7,094 bases of DNA from an uncultured Halioglobus sp. (GTDB lineage Bacteria > Pseudomonadota > Gammaproteobacteria > Pseudomonadales > Halieaceae). Location of the stretch: contig CAJQQW010000034.1 in assembly GCA_905480565.1 (NCBI GenBank), forward strand, positions 1 to 7,094, read 5' to 3'. Below are positions 1-5,968 of the stretch, in pieces. The notes beneath the pieces are model-generated. The model did not search any database. It saw nothing but the letters and a program-made list of their open reading frames with translations, and was not told the origin of the DNA. The translations under genes were made by a program, and so were the position numbers. How positions within the stretch are numbered: the stretch's first letter is position 1; every line of letters starts with the position of its first letter.

Positions 1-1052
1 ACAATGCCGTTCACGCCGTGAATATAGGCTTCGCTCAACTGCCCTCCATGCGTGTTGCAGGGCAGGCGTCCGTCAGGGCGCATCGCACCATCTAGAACGA
101 AATCACCGGATTCTCCATGGCCGCAGAAATTCCATGCTTCCATTTGCCACAGGACAATGGGCGAGAATGCGTCATAAATTACCGCCGCATCGATATCGTC
201 TGGGGTCAAATCGCTCATTTCGTAACAGTTGCGAGCTGCCGTTTCCATCTCTGGAATACCTGCGAATTCCTCGCGATAAAACGACGTCATTTGTTCCTGG
301 TCCGGAGCAGCCGCTTGGGAAACGCCGCGTACACTGACTCCTGGCTGTTTGAGGTCTCTGGCGCGCTCAGGCGTGGTCACGATGACGCAAGACGCGCCAT
401 CACTTTCCTGGCAACAATCAAACAGCTGCAGGGGGTCTGCAATCATGCGCGCGTTATCGTATTCCTCCCGGTCGAAGTGTCGTTCATAAAAAAATGCGTT
501 TGGGTTCTTGACGGCATACTCGCGGGTTGCATGCGCTACCTCGAACAGAGCGTCTCTTGTTACACCCGTATTGTGCATCCAGCGCTGCGTAAACATGGCA
601 ACCCAGCTAGCGGGCGTCAGCAGTCCATAGGGCATGTACCAGCCCCAGTGAATCGCATCTGCTGTCGTGATAGCACCTGATACGCCATCAGAAAATCGGT
701 GCCCCGAGCGTCCGTTCAGCGCCCTAAATACAGCAACACATTCCGCCATGCCGGTAGAGACTGCCATTACGGCCTGATGCAGGCTGCCGGTCGCCGCGCC
801 CCCGCCATAATGAGAGCGCCCCCAAAAAGTCAGTTCACCACAGCCCACCGCACGGGCGACCTCGATCTCATCATTGCTGTCCATTGTGAAGGTTGCCATA
901 CCGTCGATGTCTTCGGGTTTGAGGCCCGCGTCATCAATCGCACCCTTAACGGCCTGCGCGGCCAGGGAAAGCTCAGAGACGCCAGAGTTCTTGCTGAACT
1001 TGGTGTTGTATGCCCCGACAATAACCGTCTTGTCCTTTATATTTGCAACCAC
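1..1052 (-). CDS. ltp2: Ltp2-like steroid side-chain aldolase (thiolase fold), 3' end cut by window
   Basis: Thiolase-superfamily protein of the SCP-x/lipid-transfer type. I see 350 codons from the GTG; the C-terminus lies beyond the left edge, and family members are around 385 residues, so only a short tail is missing. The region where thiolases carry their nucleophilic Cys reads GGGAATGS (residues 83-90), with Ala86 where Cys would be. It is therefore unlikely to be a true thiolase. The C-terminal part has NTHGGQLSEAYIHG (333-346) in place of the thiolase NxxGG...GHPxG segment. Tyr293 (VIYDAF) and Tyr343 (SEAYIHG) are the catalytic candidates by analogy with Ltp2 aldolases. Expected reaction: retro-aldol cleavage of the 17-hydroxy C3-side-chain acyl-CoA to a 17-ketosteroid and propionyl-CoA, in complex with the DUF35 domain of ChsH2. 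The GTG start is fixed by a strong Shine-Dalgarno; it lies two bases after the chsH1 stop, so the genes are translationally close. Substrate assignment rests on neighbours and family. An aldolase for another branched acyl-CoA is the main alternative. Confidence 0.85.
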   Translation of the reverse strand, partial: MVANIKDKTVIVGAYNTKFSKNSGVSELSLAAQAVKGAIDDAGLKPEDIDGMATFTMDSNDEIEVARAVGCGELTFWGRSHYGGGAATGSLHQAVMAVSTGMAECVAVFRALNGRSGHRFSDGVSGAITTADAIHWGWYMPYGLLTPASWVAMFTQRWMHNTGVTRDALFEVAHATREYAVKNPNAFFYERHFDREEYDNARMIADPLQLFDCCQESDGASCVIVTTPERARDLKQPGVSVRGVSQAAAPDQEQMTSFYREEFAGIPEMETAARNCYEMSDLTPDDIDAAVIYDAFSPIVLWQMEAWNFCGHGESGDFVLDGAMRPDGRLPCNTHGGQLSEAYIHGVNGI

Positions 1053-1054
1053 GG

Positions 1055-1480
1055 CTATGCCTCCTTCGGCAAAGTGAGTTGAATGGTGCCCTGCATGTGC
1101 ATGCCCCAGATATTATTTTCACCGAGGATGTTAATGTCGACGGTGTCACCGTTAACGGCCGTTACTTCTCCGGTCATAGCCATTACCATTCCGGGAATAT
1201 TGGGGGCGCCGAGTTTCAGGTCGATAGAGTTCACCGTGGCCTCTGGCCCAGACCAGTCGGTCGCGAAGCGTGTCATAAGCCCTTGGCTTGTCAGAATATT
1301 CATGAACACGTCAGGGAGACCCACTGCCTGCGCTTCAGCCTTACTGTGGTGAACGGGCTCGAAATCACGAGTCGCCAGTGCGCCGCAGACGACAAGGCCC
1401 GTTGATATATCGATATCGGTCGATTGTAGTTTATCGCCGACTGAAACGTCGGCTGCGGTTAGTGTTTTGTATTCGCTCAT
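1055..1480 (-). CDS. chsH1: ChsH1-like MaoC-fold enoyl-CoA hydratase subunit
   Basis: A 141-residue single hot-dog (MaoC-type) protein, the usual size for a one-domain hydratase subunit. It contains the hydratase signature RDFEPVHHS at 38-46. Asp39 and His44 have the Asp-x4-His spacing of the catalytic pair, and are followed by GLPDVFMNIL (54-63), matching the G-x-x-D/H substrate loop. The predicted role is to pair with the MaoC half of ChsH2 and add water across the C17(20) double bond of the steroid C3-side-chain enoyl-CoA, with ChsH1 supplying the catalytic residues. The start ATG lies 13 bases after the chsH2 stop. A GAGG overlaps the chsH2 TAG, ten bases before the ATG, so the two subunits are probably translated together. 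The end abuts ltp2. Function is inferred from the family and from the fixed neighbourhood of chsH2 and ltp2; a generic MaoC dehydratase is the fallback call. Confidence 0.87.
   Translation of the reverse strand: MSEYKTLTAADVSVGDKLQSTDIDISTGLVVCGALATRDFEPVHHSKAEAQAVGLPDVFMNILTSQGLMTRFATDWSGPEATVNSIDLKLGAPNIPGMVMAMTGEVTAVNGDTVDINILGENNIWGMHMQGTIQLTLPKEA
1060..1066 (-). promoter_or_regulatory. Strong ribosome binding site that fixes the ltp2 GTG start
   Basis: Minus-strand AAGGAGG, seven bases before the GTG at 1052-1050 and inside the last codons of chsH1. It is the best Shine-Dalgarno in the window. It supports GTG as the ltp2 start even though no ATG is nearby. Confidence 0.8.
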
Positions 1481-1493
1481 TGTTCTGTGTCCT

Positions 1494-2450
1494 CTAGACC
1501 GGGTAAAACTGCGGCAGCACGGTTTTTTCGTCTACCTGTTCAACCTTGCCTTTCACTTTCATGCCTATACTCAGCTCTTCATACTCGCAGCCAACAAGGT
1601 TCGCGACGAAGTGCGTGCCCTCGGCGAGCTTGATAACCGCGCAAATCGGATCCTTGGGATAGCCCGGAATCACGGGATGACGCAAACAGGTGTACGACAT
1701 GATTTCGCCGTCGAGTGTCGATTCAATAGAGTCCCAGTCCATGGACTGGCATTCTCCACACATCGGACGCGGTGGGTGACGCAGTGTGTCGCAATTCTTG
1801 CAGCGCTGAATAAGCACCTTGCCCTCGTCACAGGCGTCCCACCACCACTTGTTGTCGTGTCCTCGAGGCGAGGGTATGCGTGTGGGCACTTCAAGAGCAC
1901 CATCATCAGTGGCTGCAGTGGGCTGCTCCTGCGGAGCAAACTTCAATACCTTGAAACGCTGGGTCCCCACCACGTCGTTGTGCTGATCAGTGAAGGTGGA
2001 CAGCGTCTCGAAAAAGTAACCGGTGCCGCGAGCGGTTGTTTTTCGCTCGGAAATATTGTCGATGATCATGTGTACGGAGATGTTGTCACCAATACAGCTT
2101 TCTTTCATGTATTGCTGCTTTACATTTGTACCGAGGACGCCGGTAAAGCCGTGCCGGTTGAAGACCTCTACCAGAGTGGACATCGCATTGGGTGCGCGTC
2201 CCTGGGTGACCTGAAAACCCTCCTGGCCCCAGACGTACATCATGGCGGGAGGGGCGATGGTGTGGCCACGGGAGCTGTTGGCGGCCCATTCGGCATCGAG
2301 ATAGGCGGGATTGGTCTCGCCGAGTATCTCTGACCATTGCCGAATCATCGTCTCGTTTATGTCGTCGGGGGCGGGCGTCGTGGGATATACAACCTGCCCC
2401 ACGAAGGAATAAATTTCTTCTTCGAACGCTTTTTGTTCTTGCTCATTCAT
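1494..2450 (-). CDS. chsH2: ChsH2-like bifunctional MaoC-like/DUF35 (Zn-ribbon plus OB-fold) protein
   Basis: A two-domain protein of 318 residues. Residues 1 to about 170 form a MaoC-like hot-dog half, with GETNPAYLD (44-52) and APPAMMY (66-72). The hydratase motif D-x-N-P-x-H is degenerate here: Glu45 and Tyr50 replace Asp and His, so this half probably binds substrate without catalysing. After a linker (about 171-195) comes DUF35. A Trp-rich helix (WWWDACDEGKVLIQRC) leads into a rubredoxin-like zinc ribbon with Cys217, Cys220, Cys231 and Cys234, then an OB-fold to the C-terminus. In the studied mycobacterial system the MaoC half joins ChsH1 to form the hydratase, and the DUF35 domain binds the Ltp2 aldolase. 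The protein thus links the last two steps. A weak GAGG lies 11 bases before the ATG. The gene is 13 bases from chsH1 but 148 bases from chsE2. Confidence 0.88.
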   Translation of the reverse strand: MNEQEQKAFEEEIYSFVGQVVYPTTPAPDDINETMIRQWSEILGETNPAYLDAEWAANSSRGHTIAPPAMMYVWGQEGFQVTQGRAPNAMSTLVEVFNRHGFTGVLGTNVKQQYMKESCIGDNISVHMIIDNISERKTTARGTGYFFETLSTFTDQHNDVVGTQRFKVLKFAPQEQPTAATDDGALEVPTRIPSPRGHDNKWWWDACDEGKVLIQRCKNCDTLRHPPRPMCGECQSMDWDSIESTLDGEIMSYTCLRHPVIPGYPKDPICAVIKLAEGTHFVANLVGCEYEELSIGMKVKGKVEQVDEKTVLPQFYPV

Positions 2451-2598
2451 CGAAAGGTAGTCCTCTTTAAAGTGAAAGCGTCAAGTTCACGGGTCATGTC
2501 TTTTAGGGCTAATATGACTAAAACAAGGAGATATGGGCGCAAGCTTGATCGGATTATGCGACACAGCGATTACGCTTCCCCTCGGTGCTGTCAACATG
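2451..2598. other. 148-base gap inside the minus-strand operon, no gene seen
   Basis: The other minus-strand junctions are 2 and 13 bases, so this gap between chsE2 and chsH2 stands out. It has an interrupted inverted repeat, TTTTAG at 2501-2506 and CTAAAA at 2518-2523, with an 11-base loop. A minus-strand TTGACA (2594-2589) follows the chsE2 stop, but no -10 lies at proper spacing. I see no convincing small gene, terminator or copy of the divergent-promoter palindrome. Confidence 0.5.
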
Positions 2599-3771
2599 CT
2601 ACCGGTGCGTGGGCATTCCCAGGCCATGCGTGGCAACCAGTCCGCGCAACACTTCGACCACGCCGCCGCCAAACGTGTTTATAGTGGCTCGTCTGTATTC
2701 GTGCTCCAAATTGCCGTGTAAGACATTGCCGTCACTGCCGGCCGCGATCAAAGCATGGGGGCCAACGACGTCCATCAGCAGTCGACATATCTCAATCATT
2801 ATTTCCGTCGAGTAGACTTTGATAGCAGACGGAAAGACCGGGTTCATTTCCTGCTGGTCCAATTGCCACGCCATGCGCGCATTCATTACCCGCATTGCCT
2901 CGAGGTGAGCGTAAACTTCAGCAATGTTGCGTTGGGCGCTCGCATCATCAATCACGCGCAATCCGTCTGCTGTTCTTGTTGAGCGTGCCCAGGTCAGTGC
3001 GTCCCGAAACAGCTTCCAGCCCTGGATGCCCCAGGCAGCCAGTCCTACCCGTTCGTGGTTAAGTTGCTCGGTAATCAGACGCCAGCCGCCGTTTTCCTCC
3101 CCAACAATCATATCGAGCGGCACTTTGACGTTGTCATAGTAAGTGACGTTGGTATGAACGCCGCCAAGCGTTTCAATAGATCCGCGAGAAAATCCCGGGT
3201 CCTCGGTGGAGGCAACCAGTATGGATATACCCTTGTGTTTCTTGACGTCTGGGTCAGTGCGAACGGCGAGAAAGACATAGTCGGCGCCTTCCGCTCCGCT
3301 GGTAAAAATTTTGCTGCCATTGACCAGATAGTGATCTCCATCCTTGACCGCAGAGGTACTGAGTGCCGCGAGATCGGTGCCGGCAGAGGGTTCTGTGTAG
3401 CCAATAGCGAAGTGCATCTCGCCAGCCGCAATGCCGGGCAGGAATCGTTTTTTCTGGGCTTCAGTACCCTGGCTTATGATGGCAGGGCCCACCGTGTTCA
3501 GCGTGACGAAGGGTGTGGGGGCACCCGCCAGTAATGCCTCTTCGTAACGGATGAGTTGCTCGCTTTCGGTGAGGCCGCGACCACCGTATTTCTTCGGCCA
3601 GCCGATTGCCAACATACCGTCCTCACCCTGCTTGCGAATGAGGGCTTTGTACAGGTCGCCGCTTTCCGCGTTGCGGAGTTCCTCGCGGTATTCAGGCTTG
3701 ACCAGATCGGTGAAATAATCGCGAAATTCCTTACGCAATTCTCGCTGGTGCTCAGTGTAATCAACGAACAT
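2599..3771 (-). CDS. chsE2: ChsE2-like acyl-CoA dehydrogenase subunit carrying the candidate catalytic Glu
   Basis: A 390-residue acyl-CoA dehydrogenase with the full three-part fold. The N-terminal helical domain opens with MFVDYTEHQRELRKEF. The middle sheet domain carries the flavin/substrate motif IGYTEPSAGTDLAAL (123-137). The C-terminal helical domain ends NTFGGGVVEVLRG (365-377). At the position of the helix-G base used by isovaleryl-CoA-type dehydrogenases it has LNHER, so Glu240 is the candidate proton acceptor. The MCAD-type Glu position near the C-terminus is Gly. It lacks the RxQFG FAD-contact motif after this helix, which implies a partner supplies it, as in the ChsE1-ChsE2 heterotetramer. 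Expected reaction: C17(20) desaturation of the steroid C3-side-chain CoA ester. GAGGAG lies seven bases before the ATG. It is the first gene of the minus-strand operon, directly downstream of the palindromic operator candidate. Confidence 0.88.
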   Translation of the reverse strand: MFVDYTEHQRELRKEFRDYFTDLVKPEYREELRNAESGDLYKALIRKQGEDGMLAIGWPKKYGGRGLTESEQLIRYEEALLAGAPTPFVTLNTVGPAIISQGTEAQKKRFLPGIAAGEMHFAIGYTEPSAGTDLAALSTSAVKDGDHYLVNGSKIFTSGAEGADYVFLAVRTDPDVKKHKGISILVASTEDPGFSRGSIETLGGVHTNVTYYDNVKVPLDMIVGEENGGWRLITEQLNHERVGLAAWGIQGWKLFRDALTWARSTRTADGLRVIDDASAQRNIAEVYAHLEAMRVMNARMAWQLDQQEMNPVFPSAIKVYSTEIMIEICRLLMDVVGPHALIAAGSDGNVLHGNLEHEYRRATINTFGGGVVEVLRGLVATHGLGMPTHR

Positions 3772-3800
3772 GTCAGTACTCCTCGAAATCTATACGCCAT

Positions 3801-3828
3801 ATAATATTGATTTTGAATTCAAATTCAA
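3801..3828 (-). promoter_or_regulatory. Candidate sigma70-type promoter for the chsE2-chsH2-chsH1-ltp2 operon
   Basis: Reading the minus strand, a -35-like TTGAAT (3828-3823) is followed by a 16-base spacer and a -10-like TATTAT (3806-3801, five of six consensus positions). This puts transcription start about 25 bases before the chsE2 ATG, leaving room for its GAGGAG ribosome site. The -35 and spacer coincide exactly with the 22-base inverted repeat, so a bound repressor would block polymerase. Confidence 0.55.
3807..3828. promoter_or_regulatory. 22-base inverted repeat, probable operator of the adjacent TetR-family regulator
   Basis: Left arm TTGATTTTGAA (3807-3817) and right arm TTCAAATTCAA (3818-3828) are reverse complements at 10 of 11 positions, with no spacer. 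The central 12 bases (3812-3823) are perfectly palindromic. The element lies in the 71-base space between the divergent chsE2 and tetR starts, the standard place for a TetR operator. It does not resemble the mycobacterial KstR or KstR2 boxes as I recall them. Binding by the neighbouring regulator is inference. Confidence 0.7.
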
Positions 3829-3835
3829 CTATTTT
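3807..3835 (+). promoter_or_regulatory. Candidate plus-strand promoter for the tetR-chsE1 unit
   Basis: TTGATT (3807-3812), a 17-base spacer and TATTTT (3830-3835) make a weak sigma70-like promoter, with four of six matches in each box. It would start transcription at about 3842, at or next to the regulator ATG, giving a leaderless or nearly leaderless message. That fits the lack of any Shine-Dalgarno there. A better -10 hexamer, TATAAT at 3800-3805, also exists on this strand, but its -35 position (TACTCC) is poor. Confidence 0.35.
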
Positions 3836-3842
3836 GTGCTTT

Positions 3843-4547
3843 ATGTCGACAGTGAATAGCAAGCAGCAGAAAAGCCCGGGTGCCCGCAGTGCCCGCGGAG
3901 AGCGCGCGCGGGCGGGCTTGAAAGCGGCGGCATTGCGTGTGCTGGAGCGTGACGGCTACCACAAGATGCGTATTGCCGATGTGACGACGGAGGCGGGCGT
4001 GGCCCAGGGGCTTTTCTATCATTACTTTAGCGACCTGAAGTCGCTCACCCGTGAAGTGCTCACTGACTTTGCCATGGCGAGCAATGACCCTGGCGAAGTG
4101 GAGAAAAATGTTCCCAAGGGCGACTGGTATGCGCGTATCTTCGCCCACAATTTAGTCATCGTTCGCAGCTATGCAAAGCGACCGGGGATACTGCGCTGCT
4201 TGCTGCAGTTGGGCGACGAGGATCCAGAATTTTCAAGCTTGTTGCGCGAAAACTACCGCAACCAGCTGATGTGGCTTGTTGACCTGATGCCTGGCCTGTT
4301 CCCCGAAGTCCAATTTCGCCCGCATCAGGCGCTTTTCACCGTTTACTCCCTCGCAGGCATCGGCGAGGGCCTGCTTCGCGAATATTACATAAATGAGAGC
4401 AATACCCTGCGCGCGGCCGACCTGTCCGCAGAGCAGTTTGCAGAGTTGCTCAGCATCATGTTTTACCGGGCGTTGTTTCTTGAAAACCCTGACGAACAAC
4501 AGCTCAATTACACACGCAACCTGACGCCGATGGTCAGGGCACACTGA
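3843..4547 (+). CDS. TetR/AcrR-family transcriptional regulator, likely controls the divergent side-chain genes
   Basis: A 234-residue protein from the ATG. After a basic N-terminal tail (residues 1-23, rich in Lys and Arg) comes a TetR DNA-binding domain (about 24-72) with the helix-turn-helix IADVTTEAGVAQGLFYHYF (44-62), whose FYHYF end is the family hallmark. The remaining helices form the ligand/dimer domain, with no recognisable ligand signature. The frame extends upstream to a TTG at 3807, but that start lies in the palindrome, so ATG 3843 is preferred. No Shine-Dalgarno precedes it. The gene is divergent from chsE2 and 10 bases from chsE1, so it probably represses both units and itself through the shared operator. 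By analogy with KstR-type regulators the inducer may be a steroid acyl-CoA or related intermediate; nothing in the sequence proves this. Confidence 0.9.
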   Translation: MSTVNSKQQKSPGARSARGERARAGLKAAALRVLERDGYHKMRIADVTTEAGVAQGLFYHYFSDLKSLTREVLTDFAMASNDPGEVEKNVPKGDWYARIFAHNLVIVRSYAKRPGILRCLLQLGDEDPEFSSLLRENYRNQLMWLVDLMPGLFPEVQFRPHQALFTVYSLAGIGEGLLREYYINESNTLRAADLSAEQFAELLSIMFYRALFLENPDEQQLNYTRNLTPMVRAH

Positions 4548-4557
4548 GGCAAAGAAC

Positions 4558-5709
4558 ATGGATTTCAATTTCAGCGAAGACCAGAACGCGATCCGGGAAC
4601 TGGCTTTCCAGATTTTCACCGATCGGGCAACCGATGAGTTTTTGCTCGATTTTTCGCGCTCCGGAAACACCTACGACGACAGCCTTTGGCAGACCCTTGC
4701 TGACCAGGGATTACTGGGTATAGCCGTACCCGAGGTCTGTGGCGGCAGCGGTCTTGGATTGGTGGAGTTGTGCCTGATCCTCGAGGAACAGGGGCGGCGT
4801 GTCGCACCGACCCCGGTCTACGCGTCGTTGGTTCTGGGCGGGCTGCCGATTGCCGAGTTTGGCACTGCGGAGCAGCAGGCTCGATATTTGGGTGAGCTCG
4901 CGAAAGGGTCATGTAAGCTCAGCGCGGCCATTGCCGAGGTCGGCATGAATGCGGCGGTGGCCACACAGGTCAGCGCGTCGCGCGAGGGCGACCAATGGGT
5001 ATTGAGCGGCGAGCGCTCCGCCGTGCCCGACGGTGCTGTTGCAGACTATATACTCGTGCCTGCGCGGTGTGAGGAGGGCGAGACGACGATATTTATTGTC
5101 GACACTGCGTCGCCGGGAGTTACCGTCAAGGGGGTTGATATCGGACTGTCCGGTGAGCGTGCGGCGAATCTGGTATTGGCAAACGTGAAGCTGAGTGCAG
5201 ATGCCACTCTGGGAGCACCGGGACAGGGCGAGGAGATTCTGGAATGGTTGCTGCAGCGCGCCAACGTTGGTCATTGTGCCCTGCAGGTAGGCGTTACCGA
5301 GGAAGCGATGCGCAGAACAGCGGAGTATGTCAGCGAACGCAAACAATTTGGCATACCCCTCGGCACTTTCCAGGCACTGGCCATGCGTATGGCGGACAGT
5401 TATATCGATGTAGAGGGAATTCGCTCCACTTATTGGCTTGCCATGTGGCGCTTAAGTGAAGGCGTCGATGCCCGGGCTGAGGTCCGCATCGCCAAGTGGT
5501 GGGCTTGCGACGCGGCTCACCGCGTTGTCTCCACAGCTCAACATTTGCACGGCGGTATGGGGGCGGATGTGGAGTACCCTATTCACCGGTTTTTCCTGAT
5601 GGCGAAGCTGATCAGTTTTTCATTGGGTAACGCGACGCAGCAACTGGAGCAACTGGGGCAGTTGTTGGCGGAGGATGACGGTCTGGGGTATCGGGCCCTC
5701 GAGGTATAG
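4558..5709 (+). CDS. chsE1: ChsE1-like acyl-CoA dehydrogenase subunit carrying the FAD-contact motif but no catalytic Glu
   Basis: An acyl-CoA dehydrogenase-family protein of 383 residues. The N-terminal domain starts MDFNFSEDQNAIREL and includes GIAVPEVCGGSGLGLVE (54-70). The middle domain is degenerate, with AAIAEVGMNAAV (123-134) where active dehydrogenases have the YTEPxAGSD motif. The C-terminal domain has the FAD-contact motif RKQFG (261-265) with FQALAMRMAD (271-280), and the QHLHGGMGADVEYPIHR segment (328-344). At the position of the partner's Glu240 it has Ala235 (LQRANVGHCA). It therefore looks unable to act alone and is best read as the partner of ChsE2 in a heterotetramer. The start ATG follows the regulator stop by 10 bases; a GAGG overlapping that TGA sits eight bases upstream, suggesting coupled translation. 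It is longer than the roughly 340-residue mycobacterial ChsE1 as I remember it, so another beta-type steroid acyl-CoA dehydrogenase is an alternative label. Confidence 0.82.
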   Translation: MDFNFSEDQNAIRELAFQIFTDRATDEFLLDFSRSGNTYDDSLWQTLADQGLLGIAVPEVCGGSGLGLVELCLILEEQGRRVAPTPVYASLVLGGLPIAEFGTAEQQARYLGELAKGSCKLSAAIAEVGMNAAVATQVSASREGDQWVLSGERSAVPDGAVADYILVPARCEEGETTIFIVDTASPGVTVKGVDIGLSGERAANLVLANVKLSADATLGAPGQGEEILEWLLQRANVGHCALQVGVTEEAMRRTAEYVSERKQFGIPLGTFQALAMRMADSYIDVEGIRSTYWLAMWRLSEGVDARAEVRIAKWWACDAAHRVVSTAQHLHGGMGADVEYPIHRFFLMAKLISFSLGNATQQLEQLGQLLAEDDGLGYRALEV

Positions 5710-5968
5710 TTGTACGTAATCAACAGGGCTGTGTCAGACTTCCCTTGATTGCACCGCAGAGGTCAAGAGTCGAGGGGTGTCTTTCTTGCTGGAGAGATGT
5801 GGGTTCTTTTGTATTGGCTCGAACGACGGCCAGGCGGTGACTGAGGGGCAAGAGATTAGCGATAGGCGTGCGGTGGCGAAACGTTAGCTGACAGCGAACA
5901 CGACATTCGGCGGCGACGCAATGGCCGCTGGCGCGCCTGTGTTCTTGGTTCCATCAAGGAGAGAGATA
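5710..5968. other. 259-base intergenic region, no gene recognised
   Basis: It separates chsE1 from the dehydrogenase/epimerase gene. I see only very short reading frames, no strong hairpin followed by T residues, and no copy of the divergent-promoter palindrome. A five-base inverted repeat (CTTGA 5744-5748 with TCAAG 5763-5767) is too weak to call a terminator. A promoter for the downstream genes would be expected here, but no well-matched -35/-10 pair is visible. Confidence 0.5.

Noticed and set aside
117..680. 187-codon open frame on the plus strand
   Set aside because: Antisense to the Ltp2-like gene, with a Cys/His/Arg-rich translation typical of shadow frames and no ribosome site.
1467..2333. 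288-codon open frame on the plus strand
   Set aside because: It runs antisense to chsH2, which has a clear MaoC-DUF35 protein with its zinc-ribbon cysteines. The plus-strand translation resembles no known fold and has no ribosome site; it is a shadow of codon bias.
2589..2594. Consensus TTGACA on the minus strand just after chsE2, as an internal -35
   Set aside because: The hexamers 16-18 bases downstream do not resemble a -10; the nearest -10-like CATAAT is about 30 bases away.
2525..2721. Plus-strand frame at 2533 preceded by AAGGAG
   Set aside because: The ribosome-site match (2525-2530) is only two bases from the ATG, which is too close. The 62-codon frame mostly overlaps chsE2 antisense and has no recognisable domain.
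3815..3820. EcoRI site at the exact centre of the operator palindrome, suggesting a cloning junction
   Set aside because: The symmetry extends well beyond GAATTC on both sides and fits the promoter geometry, so an artificial junction is unlikely.
3807..3842. Upstream TTG start extending the TetR regulator by 12 residues
   Set aside because: It would place the start codon inside the operator palindrome, and the added residues are not part of the TetR fold. ATG 3843 is the better start.
5744..5767. Possible terminator hairpin after chsE1
   Set aside because: Only a five-base stem with a 14-base loop and no T run directly after it.
5921..5968. Upstream ATG extending the SDR protein by 16 residues
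   Set aside because: No ribosome site at proper spacing, while ATG 5969 has AAGGAG seven bases before it and the Rossmann core begins soon after.
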